Shown here: positions 51,700-64,000 of the stretch, piece after piece
Numbering within the stretch: position 1 is the first letter of the stretch
Layout: each line of letters opens with the position of its first letter
Made by a program: the position numbers and the translations under genes
Assembly (NCBI GenBank): GCA_030544235.1
Contig: CM060477.1
Location: 6,796,434-6,860,433, forward strand
Direction of reading: 5' to 3'
From: Lepturacanthus savala
Lineage: Eukaryota > Chordata > Actinopteri > Scombriformes > Trichiuridae
Length of the DNA stretch: 64,000 bases
The notes under the pieces: model-generated
Seen by the model: the letters and a program-made list of their open reading frames with translations, nothing else
The model's database searches: none
What the model was told of the DNA's origin: nothing

Positions 51700-54091
51700 C
51701 TTCCTCTTCCTCATCGGGAGCTACCAAATTGGCCGCAAACGTCCATATCATATCCAACCAATCAACGCTCTCCTGAGCTGTGACCTCACTCGGGGCAGGG
51801 CTTGATTTTACTGGACGAACACCACCTAAATAGACCAAAGAAGAACAATACAATATAAAATAGGGGGGAAAAATGGAAAGATATGTAGGCCTATAATTGT
51901 TTTATCAGATTATGCTGTTTGTGTTGAAAATAGTCTTGGGAAAGTAATATTATTTGGGATAATGTCAAAACTATCATGTGGTGTAATCCTAATAACTTGG
52001 TAGTTTAACCCTCTTAAAATGGTTTTAAAATTTAAAAACACTATGAAATATTTAAAATATTTAAAATTGTGAATGACATGAAACCAACATGAACACAAAC
52101 GTAGATTTTGAGACCTGATGAATGCTTTTAAAACTGTATTTTAGAAGTTTTTGTCTTTCTCATCTTGCCAACCAGTATTTTTTCACTGATCTATTTGCAG
52201 GCAGTGGTCGAATAAGGGAGTGATAGTTGCTGGAAATGGGCCTCTATACACCTATGTAGATATTGCACCAAAAACCAGACATTTGTAGCTAGAATAGTCA
52301 TTTAGCGCATTGGCAATGTATAGAATGTATTTCTGATTAGCTTAAAGTTGTCTGCATTGAAAAAAACAGTTATTTTCTTTGAATGGTAGACTTTGAATAA
52401 CATCATTGGATTATCAATTCTGAAGCATCAGCGTGCAGCATTATACTGTTTGTAGTTTATATACAGTTAGCTAAGTTTACTCCAGCGGGGTCAGGCCATG
52501 TTGTTTTCTTCACCACAGCTGTTTGAGTCTGAGTTTTGTCACATAGTGGCTGAGAAATCAATATTATACACAGTAATATTAAAATCATTCCTAAGGAGTG
52601 AACGTGCTATGTATGATAATGCAGAAGTTGCTGCTTGCCTCGAGCTCTCAAACCTCTCTTAGCGATGGCAGAAGGCGGAGGGAGACCTGAGGGAGAGAGA
52701 CACGCGAACAAGACATTAACTCAGACAGCATGACGTAAAGTATGAATAGAAAAAAGAGAGGCGAACAAACAACAGACGGGAACAAGACACATAAAAGCCG
52801 GGGGAATCTATAAAGAGATAAAAGCGGGAACATTGCTCAGAGGCCTTCAACTCGCCGCAGAGTTTGCATTTGCAATCATTCACGGCCACACGCAGCATTT
52901 AGATGTAGCGCTCGCTATCTGTGGTGCAGCAAAACGGGATGAGGAAGCAGCACGCAGAGAGCACACTTCATCCTGCAGAACATGCTAGGACTTATCTCAG
53001 TGCTCCATGCAAGACATGCTGAGTGAGCAGGGTACAAGCAGCCTTTTTAAGCCACTGACGTCATGCCGCGTGTCTGTTATTGAAACTCCTTAGCGCCGAT
53101 TGTTGCAACTTCGCATCGTACCGTTTGCATTCCGACTGCGGACGAAATAGCATTCCCCTAATGCCGGTGTGTTGAAAGTGAGTTTCAAAAGAAGAAACAC
53201 GGAGGTCCAGCTAAGGCTATTCCAACACAGGAGGTGGGTTCAGATGCATCACTGGCCAGTGGTTGAAAGTGAGCAGCAATGCCCAAAATGTGAAATGTGA
53301 CTGTTATCAAATGCTCAAAGTGCAATGTTCATCTGAGCCTCAACAAGAACCACAACTACTTTTGTAAATGGGACCCAAAGGGTCCAATTTGGCACTGGGT
53401 GACTTTTCAAAGTCCAAAAATAGTGGACACACAAGGGTGTTTATTTGACACCCCTGTTCTAGATGGTCTCTAGTTATAGTATAGTAGTTAGTACACAGTT
53501 ATAGTTACTTATAGTGAAAATATTAGTGCAAATAGTTGTATAGAGTTTTATGGCTTCAATAATAAAATTTACCATTGGTTAACATACCATACCTACATCT
53601 ATTTCATGTGCAACCTCTACTTAATTTATCATCAGATTGATAGAAAAAACACAATTAATTAAATTAATTCATATTTTTTATACAATTGTAAATATATTCA
53701 GGCATCAAGGGGTCAACTTTACGTCCATGCTGCACCAGGTCCTACAACCAACAAGACCATGATTCCACCGCCTGTTATTTAACCCTCATGTTGTGTTCGT
53801 TTCATCCATTTGGTGTCAGTCAAACTTGATCGTTCCATTAAGACTCATCATAAGAACTGTAACAATACATACATTATCACCTCTTGTTGTGTTAGAATTT
53901 GTTTTTTATCAATGTAACTTAACCCTAACCCAATTTCTGGATTATTTAGACTGAAAGAAATAATCTGATGAAACAGTCTACTGTTTATCACAGACTACTT
54001 TGGATCAAAGCTACTGGTCTTTTGAATGATATGACATTAACAAAAATGTAAATTTTACCAAGGACATTTCTTTTGAAACCATTTAAAATGT

Positions 54092-54138
<47 letters not shown>

Positions 54139-55345
54139 ATCTGACAAATATAGACATATTTATAGACGTATGATTCTGGTCTACCCCATTCATTTCTAAT
54201 GATCTGTCACTGTTGACCGGTAACACCAAGAAAAAGTTGAATAAAACACACAAAATTGTATGTGAATTAATTGAATTTATTTTGTTTGCTGAAATCTTCA
54301 TTGTGGACAAATTCATGGAATCTTAGGAATCTGATCAAAGCTACAAAAACTTTGAAACAGATTTGACCACAAACACAACATGAGGACTAATCTAAACGTC
54401 CATTGTCAGCATGGATAACCTAATGCAGGTGGTAGGACAGGCAATGCTGAGGCTAAATGATCTGGAACACTGCTCCTTCTTTTGTTTCCCTCCCTCCCTG
54501 AAACCAGAGTAAACCATGCGTGGCCCCCCAGTAAGATCCCAATCTATCTCAATCCAAGTAGTTTTTTCCATTTTAAAGAAGAATCGCATACATTATTCTT
54601 AAGAATTACTCCATTTGTGCCTCGCTGTCAGAGACGGAAAGAACAAGGGTTTGATGAGGTGTCTCGACTGAACTTTCGCTGTTTGCGGCTTCTTTTTCTT
54701 TTTCCCTTTCCTCCATTTCTCCCTGACATCTTTGCATTTCATCCTTCCTGCTGTTTTCTCTGCCTTTATCTCCTCCATGTTGCTTTATTTTCCTTTACAG
54801 TAGGCCTACATGATTGCATGCGGTTCTGTCTCCCTATATATCTGTATCGCTTTGTCGTGCTCCTTTCCCCCCCGACTAATTTATTGCACACATACATCTC
54901 TATCTCTTGCTCTTTTATGACAGGGAGAATTGAATTTCTTCTTTATTGTCCAAAAAATGTCTACACACACTGGCCTTTTTTTTTTAAATGTCATGGTGGC
55001 AGGAAAGGCTTATGATTAAAAATGCAGCCCAGTGTTTTGTCATTGTCGACTTGCAAATATTTGCTTCTGAAAATTGAAGATAACTACATTGTACAGGCCT
55101 ATTTTCATATGCAGTTCCCTGCTTAGCCCAGACTAGCACTGCATTGGGAGAAATGTTTCTTTCACTTAGAGAAAAGATTGAGACTTCTACTGATAACTTT
55201 GCATGGAATAAATGCATATAAATCTCATTCAGGGACTTTGTGTTCCTTAGCCGCATTAACTTGCACGTATTTGTCACTGTCAGTGGTCATAAAAAAATCT
55301 CCTTTTGTTTCACAATTCTACTTTGTCAGAGAGGACTGACTGCAG

Positions 55346-55376
<31 letters not shown>

Positions 55377-58300
55377 TGCAATTCCACGATAGTAATGCGA
55401 GCGCACGTTGTTAAGTGGACTGTTGAGATAGAGAATATAAGCTGTTGGGTGACAAGTTAAAGGAAAAGTGTCGAACCATAAAAAATACATTTCCATATTT
55501 TGCATGACATGAGTGGATGATTGGACGGGTATGAAAATGATGTGAATCATGCGCTGTGGCCTTCACAGTCACCAAACATCAACGGTTTTTAACACCTGGG
55601 GGGATTTTAGATGGAGCTCGCCACCAAAACACTGAATCAATGAGCACTGAGGCCAGCTGTTTTATGTTGTTTTTCCTTTAATTTGTCACTATTCTCTAGC
55701 TGTTTGGCTGGATAAACACAGACTGTTTGCAGACGTAGTAAACTTCGTATAATTTAAACACCCAATTCTATTGAAGAATGATTCGTTTGGCGGAAGCGTT
55801 TCGGCAGGAAACACACACTGAACGGGTAAATCAACATTTGAATAACTTAAAGTGTCAATTCACCCAAATCACAATAGAGATCTTTTCACCAGCCCTTTGT
55901 GAAAACCCTGAAGACAGTTTTCAGTCTATTCTCTTATAGAAAACCTCAATGAATAGCAGGGTTGCAGTCACATGATCATGATGATGTGGCAGGAAGTAAG
56001 AGGTTGTGGAGGATAGATTCAATTTTGAGAAGAGGATACCATAAATTAATTTAAAAATATATCGGCCTATAATATCTAATATTGGTCTTTGCCACGGTGA
56101 CTGTCTATTCTTATTGCTTTATATAATTATGCTAGCTGCTAGCATCTATAATGTCAGATTCAGCAGAGCTGCTGCAGAGTCCGATCACCACATTACACGA
56201 CTATAAATGATCATTTAACGACAGCTAATGATATATTAACAAATTAACTTTCTAATATAGAGCTACCTCTGAAGAAGTGGTCACTTAGCGGCGTTAGCGG
56301 ACTTAGCTCCTCCAGAACTCAAACGTAGGTCAAAAATCTACTGTTTGCAGCGTATTTTTTTCAATTTTCAAACAATTAACAACAATGACTTTTTCTCGGT
56401 TCACAGCCGTAAACTACACAAATCATCGTCATCTTTGCAAGCTTTAACTTGACTTCCTGCCGTCCGTCTGAATTTTGCACTCTGGTGACGTAGCATTGTG
56501 ACATCACTTGAAAGCGAGCTATAAAACTATCTGCAAGAGTATTTTAAAAAAGAAATTCCTTGAATAATTTGTGTGAAATGATCCTTTAAGGCAGCTTTTC
56601 CGCCCTGTGTGGTTTAAAACTTTCAAGAAATGTGCATTTCTGAATCCTCTCCCCCTAAGTTGCTTTACAACAACTGCATCGATCCATGCTCCTTTCTATT
56701 TAGAGAGATGGCGTCTCTCTGGGGGTCGGCCAGCAATGACACTTGTTTAAAAGTTTAAACCGATAAAAGCAGCACGTGTCTTGTGCATTGAAACACTGGT
56801 CAAGAATTATATTTATCCATCTACATCCTCTTTAGTACAACCAATGCATGCGAGGCATTCAAACTGTTCGTGCTTTTGTTGCTGCTGTGGATTTTTACCA
56901 GGAGATAAACACACGGGGTCGTCACAGTATGATGTGTACTCTTTCGATGGGATGGCAGGTGATTGACAGCGTGAAGATGGAAGGAGAATGGGGACAGGAG
57001 TTAAAGATGAGTGTGTGGGTGTGTGTGAGACAGGACTGTCCTTACGACTTGTGGAAGTAGTTGAGGTGGAAGTGATAAGCAAGAGATATGCAGGTGAATT
57101 GATAGAAAGGTTATTATTACAGTACATTAAATGCACTCTGGTGTATACTTTGACACAATGGAAGCGATTGATTTTCCTGTTGTGTGGTTGGAAGACTGGT
57201 GGCAGTTTGACCTTTGTGTTTCAGGTCTTTTTATATTACTCCAGGTAATGCTTTACCATCAGGCTTATTAATGTCTTTTTCGCTATTATTTCTTAATTAT
57301 CTTCCTATCATTTCTAAGAGGTTGCCTACAAAGGGCAGTGTAATCTTTTCCTAAATGTAGTGAAAAAAATGCATCACTATTATCCTCCATTTTGACTGCT
57401 TTAACTTTATGCTCTGTGTTTTAGGACATTTTACAGAAAGGGTAGAAAGAAAGAGAAACAAAAGGTTATTTGAGTTCACATTGTGTTTGTTATATTGCCA
57501 TAATAGATTGGTTCTTAAAACCACTATAATGAATAAAGGAAATTTCCCATTTATTACATAACTGTGTTGAATGAACCTGGCAGCTACTTCTAGGAAAGAT
57601 ACTAGAAAAGAAAGTAAGTTTCCCAAAATTTAGAAGATGTTTTATTGCATTCCAACTTTATTGCATCCCAACATTGCCTTTATTTGGATGGTGAAGAAGC
57701 AGATTTCTTCCTGCCGGCTGCAATAAAACCAGGGACATTGTTGTTATGTGGTGTGCTCAGTAACCATTTGGCAACCAGGGTGCTCTGTTTAGGACTTTAA
57801 AAAATAATTTTGAAATATGTTTGATATTCACTAAAACTACAGCAAAGGAACGTTTCTGTTAAATCCTATGAAACTCTACCACCTTTTCTGTAAAACGTCC
57901 CAAAATTAACCATCACATACCTGTAAAAGTAATAGTGATATAAAATGAAAGGATCAGGGTGAAGTAAAGTAATTAAATAGACAATTTTTTAAAAATTTGC
58001 ATCTTCAACTTGGCTATTAAATGAAAAGAATCAGTGTCTTGCTAGGAACTTAACTGAATTATTTCAAAGTGCACCCATTAAAGACAGTTTTTATTTTCCA
58101 ATAATTATAGCAAATCATTTGAGAAAGTGTCTCAGAAATAATTAGGAATTCACATGGAAATTACAAATCCCCAAAATAAAACAGCCAATTAAGGGCAGAG
58201 AAAGGTCTCAAGATGCACAGTAGCAATGGAAATAATTAGAGATTTGGTGAAACTGCAAACTATCTTCCTTTCACACAGTTTGTTACAGATCCAGTGTTGA

Positions 58301-59624
58301 TGTTCACGTGAACAATGCTTGGTTTCCTAGGATTTCAAGTTCACCATGTTAGCATGTACATAAATATATTGGTTCTACCTCAACTGGAGCAATATATTGG
58401 TAATTATTAGTTATTAAAACAGTCTAAATCATAACTGGAGCGTAATGTGGTCAATACATGTGTATTCTTTTGATTTCTGGAGCAGAAATCAGAAGCTTAT
58501 ACAAAAAATAATCCTCTTGACGGAGGCCTGATCATTGTGCCAGCGAGCAGAAAGAGAAATTGTTTGAAGAATAGATCTTGACTTCTCTTTAATCAATCAG
58601 TTGCAATCTCCAGAAAATTCATTTTGTGTTATCTTATGATGATAATTGAAATGTGATCACAGGAAACGGCGTACGATCCCTCAGGACAATTAGGACATGA
58701 GCTGGAGATAATTAGATAGAAAATATATAAAGAAACACAAGCGCTCTTATGTCTGTGGAGGGAAAACAGGGAACACACATAATTCCACAGTAGACTGTTT
58801 ATTGCGGAAATAATATTACTTCATAGTAAAACGTGTTTTAATCAAAATGGAGAGGATTAACCCCCGTGCCCTTTCAATCGATTCTCATTCTATGAGTGTA
58901 GAATGAGTGAAATAAGTGAAAATGAGGAGTGAATAGATCCCAGTATGTACACAGCTGTATTACTACACTGGTACATAAACCATCACATGATGGACTAATG
59001 TTATGTGAACATGTATAAGAGAATGTCTCTCCGCTCCTTGTCATTTTCAATTCATCTATCAAATAAAGGGAAACACACTTTTTAACTCTAAACTGTGTCA
59101 AAGCGTCACTGGTGTTGAGGCATAACATCAACTTTTGTTTAAAATTCAGAACTTGTGATTCCCCAAACTTGACACATGGACGTTGTTGAAAATGATGACC
59201 TTGATGAGAGCACGTCCACTTTTGAAGCGCGCTTCAAAAATGTCTGAGAGGGTGTTGAAAACCGATGAAATATGGACATGGGTAATGAGTGGAAAGGAAA
59301 GTGTCACAGGATGTTGTGAAATATTACATCACGTTACGATGCCAACATCAAAATGCAGCTTTGCTTCAAATTATTTAAAAAAAATCTATTAAAAGATTGA
59401 AATTTAAAAAGAAAATGAACAACAATGACATCTTTACCTGTCAGTGTCTTATAGTCGAGCAGATCAAAGAGAACAATGGCCACGCCCGACCATGTGATGA
59501 CCAGAGCCACAATCAGCAGCCAGGCCATCGGTGAACTAAAGGTCAAAATGACTTCGTCCAAAAATGTCCTCTGATTGGACCGAGGTGAAGGGGCCGCCTC
59601 CCTGCTGCTGGTCTGACTGCCCAT
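51700..59624 (-). CDS. trdn: triadin, first three coding exons (partial)
   Basis: Minus-strand exons: 59438-59624 (62 codons), 52654-52686 (33 nt) and 51700-51825 (126 nt). All are phase 1 at their junctions with GT-AG borders, giving 115 residues. Residues 1-30 are a short cytosolic head. Residues about 29-53 (F-S-S-P-M-A-W-L-L then I-T-W-S-G-V-A-I-V-L-F-D-L) are the triadin transmembrane helix and its highly conserved flanks, followed by D-Y-K. The small exon gives S-A-I-A-K, like triadin's S-S-I-A-K. Exon 3 gives V-D-W-L-D-M-I-W then an acidic D-E-E-E-E, like the luminal start. Triadin anchors calsequestrin to the ryanodine receptor in junctional sarcoplasmic reticulum. The Lys/Glu-rich luminal exons were not found. 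Exon 1 is firm; the 33-nt exon is less certain (donor GTTTGA). Confidence 0.8.
52219..52390. mobile_element. Tc1/mariner-like 3' fragment, copy 2
   Basis: Same orientation and sequence as 36651-36822 with minor changes, ending 'tttgaatggtaga'. It lies between the second and third coding exons of trdn. Confidence 0.75.
53437..53716. mobile_element. inverted copy of the 40-kb TTAA MITE
   Basis: Reverse-complement relative of 39957-40198, starting 'tgacacccctgttctag' and ending 'ggcatcaaggggtc'. It lies in trdn intron 1. Confidence 0.5.
54093..54136. repeat. (GT)n microsatellite
   Basis: About 22 GT units in trdn intron 1. Confidence 0.95.
55349..55376. repeat. (CA)n microsatellite
   Basis: About 13 CA units in trdn intron 1. 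Confidence 0.95.
55847..56589. mobile_element. TTAA-bounded MITE in trdn intron 1
   Basis: The left end is TTAAAGTGTCAATTCACCCA; the reversed right end is TTAAAGGATCATTTCACACA. These are inverted repeats bounded by TTAA, the piggyBac target. The interior is not coding. Confidence 0.75.
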
Positions 59625-59649
59625 TGGTGAAAAGAGCTGGGGTCAGGAG

Positions 59650-60931
59650 AAAGAGTTGAAATATGAGGAATTACAAAAAGGAAAGAAGAAATGGGAAGAC
59701 AAGGAAGAAGCTATTCATCTTAATAGAATGCAATATCAGCAGAGATGCAGGAAAAATACCTTTTTTTAATAATAGGTAATCCTACATTTCCCATAGTGCA
59801 ACTTTCATCATCTTTTTTTTTTTAAATCAGTCCCTAGAAATTGCCCACTTCATTTAAATTTCCCTTCCCCCATTATTTTAGTCTTTACGTTGCAACTTTG
59901 AAGTCTCCAAGGCAAAACCAGGCTGAGATAAATCTGCTGTCATCACCAGGGTGATTTTCTCAGACTTGACAAAGCTCCATAGAAGACTGAATGCATATAT
60001 GGAGGGAAAAAAACAACCTCAGTCATAAATTCAGGCCAGCTTCAATTTTTGCACATTTTATTGTGTTGTAGATTTAACCTGTTAAAATCCAAAACCCAGT
60101 TATATGGGGGCAGCATTGGGTTTTATGCATGTTTTGCATGAGAAAACCTTAAGTACAACACTAAATAAAGTATTTTTTATCTGTAGTAAAACACAATACA
60201 ATACAATAAGAAAATAGTTTAATATATATACTTAGATTTGAGCTGTTTGTGTGATTATTTGAGTCTTTTATAATCTCCTTTTTAAACATCTTACAAAATG
60301 AAAAATAGGCGATTAAAAAGATTATAAATAAATAAATAAATATATTAGTGATAAGTGAAGTGATAAAACTGCAGTTTTGTTGTTTATCTTTAGATTTGTG
60401 AAAAACATTCTTTCTGTGCAAAAATAGTATCACCCGTTCTTGCAAAACAAAATAATATGTTCTCATTTTGTATTTTTATTAGGAAAAGCCATATGATTTC
60501 AGTTTAAAATGGTGTAAGTTATGTTTTTATTGCCGAAGGATAAAATATTGTGGAACTCACAGTACACTTGTTTTTTGCTGAAGCAGGTGAGTTTCTTTTT
60601 TTTCAGGTCTTAAGAACTGCTAACCTCAACGTTTAAAGTGTCAATATCTATAAATATCAAAGGGAACTAAGGAGCTGCACGCTCACTTTCTGGTTTGGAT
60701 GGAATGATGATTATAAAGAGAAGTCTGAGCTCCATCTTGTTCTTGGTTTGGAAGCAATGTCCAACAGCAACAGGTTTTCAGCAAAACAGGAGATTTATGG
60801 ACACATGGAAAGACAATCAACATGAAAATACACTTATTACCAAAATAAAAGCACTAGAATTCATAGTGGGAAATCCACTGTACCACCATAGAATGTCAAG
60901 GCCACCACACTGATAAGGTAGAAGGCCGGGA

Positions 60932-60974
<43 letters not shown>

Positions 60975-62841
60975 CAGTAAAAGATGGAATAGATGATTTA
61001 ATAAGAACTGCCAAACCAGTTTAAACTAGGTGTTGACTGATGGATACATTTTTACAAAAAAAAAACAAAAAATAAAAGGCAAACCAATGTATTTAAATAG
61101 AAGAAAAGATAAACTCTGAACTGCTGGACCCCTTATTAAAAACACCATTGAATCACTACTTATCACTACTATTAAATATCTACAAAAAACTACCATTTCA
61201 CTACTTGTATTGCTATTGAAATATGTAGTGATTTACAGATATGTAGTCATTTCAATAGTAATGAGTAGAGAATTGGCCTGTTTCACTACTGTTAATTACT
61301 ACATAATGACAGATACTTAATTACTTCATCTTCACTATTGGCTGTTTGGGAAACGTCTATACAATCACTACTCATTCCCTTCACATTTAGTATTATTATT
61401 CTAATATATTACTGGTAACGGGATAGTTCACCTCCAAAATGTTTTGTTTCCTATGGATTACTCACCCATTGAGACTGGAACGCATGGATATTTTTGTTTG
61501 TTTTTGTATGTTCTGAAGACAATAATTTGATGATAGTCATTAGTCTCACTATATAAAACATAAAACACTGCACAATCAAGTAGTAAAATCACTGCACAAT
61601 CATTATTTAAAGGCTAATGTAGTGAGGCAGTAGAGCTTTAACAGTTTTTTTTTCACTAATCTGCATGATTCCTAAAACACTACTGTTTTACTACAAAACT
61701 ACTGTTGTGTCATGAGTAGTGCATAGATTACACATTTACTACACAACCACTATTACAGGAATAGGCTTTGTGTAGTAATTCAACAGAGGTTTTTCATCAG
61801 GAACCAGTTCTAAGGCGTAGTACTGGTCAGATTTGGCAGGGGTGTGTCCTGTGATGAAGTCTTGCATTTACGGTGCCAATTCCTAATGTGAACAGTGGCT
61901 GTTTGTTCACATGGACGTCGGTGAATCGCTGAACGTTTCTTTGTGTGGATGAGAATGAGAGATATGAGGAAGAGTGATGAGCGGGAGGGGAAGGAGTGGA
62001 ACAGAGAGAGAAAGAAACAGACAGAAATTACCCGAGGTGATGCAGAGATTAAATTCCATCTCACTTGGAAAAATCTATTCGACAAGACAAATCACTGCTG
62101 TAAAGAAAGTTTTCACTGTAAGGCGGCGTGGGCACATGGCTGTGTGTCTGCGTCAGGTTGTTTGTGTTCATTACGTGGTGGGCTGCAGAGATGATTTGAT
62201 TTCCCTTCCGTTTCCCTGCCTGCTCGCTCACACAGCTTAGCCGCAAATGCAAAGTGATAGTTACACTGTTGTGGAGATTTAAATTAAAACAGGGCTGAGT
62301 CATCGGGAAGAGAGATGCCCTTGTCAGGCTTATTAATGAGGCCCTGAAGAATGCAGATCCACATGAGCCCATGAGCCGAAGCATTTAGCACCGTTCAGTA
62401 AGAGAGTCCGGTTTGACGGAACGAAATGGAGGTGGACTCTGGTTTCTCCCCTTAACCATTTAATCCCCAGGCCTATTTTTCAGTTTTCCTGCTATAAATG
62501 ATAATAAATATGTTAATAATGCTAACTACAAATGTTATGTACTTAAACCTGGAATCAAAAGAAATCTACAACATGTGAGGTGACTACAGAAGTGTACATA
62601 AGTTTATGTTACTGTGACAGAGCAAATATAGTTCTAAATCTAACATTTTGTGTTACTAAATGGCAGTTTTATCACTCTAATGTAAGCCTATTGCCTATTT
62701 TTCAGTTTTCCTGCTATATATATTACAAGAGTCTGAATAAATTTATGTTGCTGTTATAGAGCAAATATAGTCAGAATATTGCAAAAACATCCTACTTCGT
62801 GTTTTACTGCAGATAAAAACACCTCATTTAAAACGAGGCCA
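59650..62841. other. trdn upstream region, repeat-rich
   Basis: It holds poly-T/A runs, a (CA)n tract at 60932-60970, and from about 61.1 to 61.8 kb DNA rich in CACTACT and AGTAGTG units in both orientations, probably a decayed inverted-repeat element. No coding exon is supported. A CCCAG acceptor-like site just upstream of the trdn ATG (about 59637) suggests an untranslated first exon somewhere here. Confidence 0.45.
60932..60970. repeat. (CA)n microsatellite
   Basis: About 19 CA units. Confidence 0.95.
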
Positions 62842-63166
62842 GTCATCAGTCAGTCAGTCATTTTCTATACCTGCTTATTCCTCATTAGGGTCACATGGTC
62901 TGCTGGAGCCAATCCCAGTGCGTTACGGCGAGAGGCAGGGATACACCCCAGATGGTCACCAGCCAATCACGGGCAATTTAGAGTCGCCAATTAACCTCAG
63001 CATGTTTTTGGACTGTGGGAGGAAGCCGGAGTACCCGGTGAAAACCCACGCAGACACAGGGAGAACATGCAAACTCCACACAGAAAGGTCCCAGACCCAG
63101 GACCAAGGAGGTCTTGAACCTGTGACCTTCTTGCTGTGAGGCAACAGCGCTAACCCCTGCTCCCCC
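62842..63166 (-). mobile_element. tRNA-derived SINE, copy 3 (internal deletion)
   Basis: Reverse-oriented SINE like those at 18.6 and 38.0 kb, missing about 30 bp after 'ccagccaatc' and most of the head. It is flanked by a diverged 14-bp duplication, TTAAAACGAGGCCA (62828-62841) and TTAAAACAAGACCA (63167-63180). Confidence 0.85.
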
Positions 63167-63180
63167 TTAAAACAAGACCA

Positions 63181-64000
63181 AACTGATCCAAATGAGGTGG
63201 AAAAAAAACTGAAATAAGCTAAATTATCTGCAATGCAAAGTTCAATAATTAATAATAGTTCAAAGATCCAGAAAATCATAGAAATCACACTGAGGACCAT
63301 TACAGAATATGAAGAATAACCACCCAATTAAATAATCACACAAACAGCTCAAATCTTATTAATAATAGCAAAATAGTGGTTAGTTGCAGCCCTACTATTG
63401 ATATTATATTAAACTATGTTCTTATTGTATTGATGATGTCGATATCGATGATGTACATGTTGATAGTGTAACAGTAACATCGTGTTTTACTACAGATTAA
63501 AATACTTTATTTCGTGTTGGAGCTGAGATTTTTAAGTACAGAAACGTAGAGTAGCATTCTACTAAACTAATGGTGTCATAAATATAAGATACAGGGTGAA
63601 ATCCAATCATGTGACTAATAGCCTGTAAATGTAGCTTGTGCATTCAAACCCAAAAGACATTTTGACAACATTAGACATTTTGGCATCTTCCTGCCTTCCT
63701 CTTCAGGGAGTCGCTGATAATTCAATGGTAATGAAGCAGCTGATATTCAGAAACAGCTGCGTCTGAACTGGCTTCTGTTCATTTCTGACAAACTTGAAAG
63801 GAGACATATTCCTTTTTTGATTTTCCTCTTTTTTTATATTTCATTTAAGAAATGCAGCTCAAAGTGCTTCACAACAGACAAATATGTTAAAGAAAACATT
63901 AAGAAGGATTCCAAAGAACAACACAATTAAGACACATTTAAGATGGGAAGGAACGGGGAATAATAAATGACATGAATATCAAAGCCCTTCATTCTCTACT
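63181..64000. other. gene-free end of window
   Basis: AT-rich DNA without a supported exon, inverted-repeat element or microsatellite. Confidence 0.4.

Noticed and set aside
54482..55015. 177-codon plus frame rich in Phe, Leu and Ser
   Set aside because: It translates pyrimidine-rich intron DNA of trdn and shows no domain or splice context.
62779..63327. Frames of 71-123 codons on both strands
   Set aside because: SINE copy 3 artefacts.

Overview
This window is vertebrate, almost certainly teleost fish, DNA. Coding sequence is sparse and broken by GT-AG introns. Long AT-rich stretches separate the genes, microsatellites are abundant (CA/GT, TC, TA), and there are many fish-type repeats: tRNA-derived SINEs with target-site duplications, hAT-, piggyBac- and Tc1-like remnants, and L2/CR1-like LINE pieces. 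There are no bacterial operons, CRISPR arrays or ribosome-binding sites. All recognisable genes lie on the minus strand.

From low to high coordinate: (1) 1-9079 holds only repeats, including a decayed LINE tail and DNA-transposon remnants. (2) 9080-17690 is akap7, nine phase-consistent exons encoding 420 residues. It carries the two H-x-T motifs of the 2H phosphoesterase domain and an arginine-rich, presequence-like N-terminus. (3) 18.5-19.7 kb holds a complete SINE and a LINE 3' end. (4) 19.9-31.0 kb is a tandem cluster of one gene family I cannot name. It has a complete ten-exon gene of 391 aa (19894-23307), a 5'-truncated copy (25277-27225) and a reduced copy (28357-30545). The complete and reduced copies have near-identical promoters with an interferon-stimulated response element, a CRE half-site and a GC box. 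(5) 31.0-51.7 kb is repeat-rich and has no identifiable gene: LINE and hAT remnants, two SINE/Tc1-type insertions, a roughly 200-bp TC/TA compound microsatellite, and one unexplained 70-codon ORF at 44.07 kb. (6) 51700-59624 holds the first three coding exons of triadin (trdn). Its later exons were not found and could lie in the large region toward akap7, but I could not see them. (7) 59.6-64 kb is upstream of trdn and holds repeats and a third SINE.

The most notable content is the interferon-type cluster. Its proteins combine an N-terminal SAM-like helical segment, a helical middle, a Gly/Pro/Gln-rich linker built from tandemly duplicated exons, and a C-terminal alpha/beta domain. Nearly every exon, or exon pair, is phase 1-1, so exons can be skipped or duplicated without breaking the frame. 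The cluster sits about 2 kb upstream of akap7, whose mammalian relative has a domain able to degrade the interferon second messenger 2-5A. Any functional link between the two is inference.
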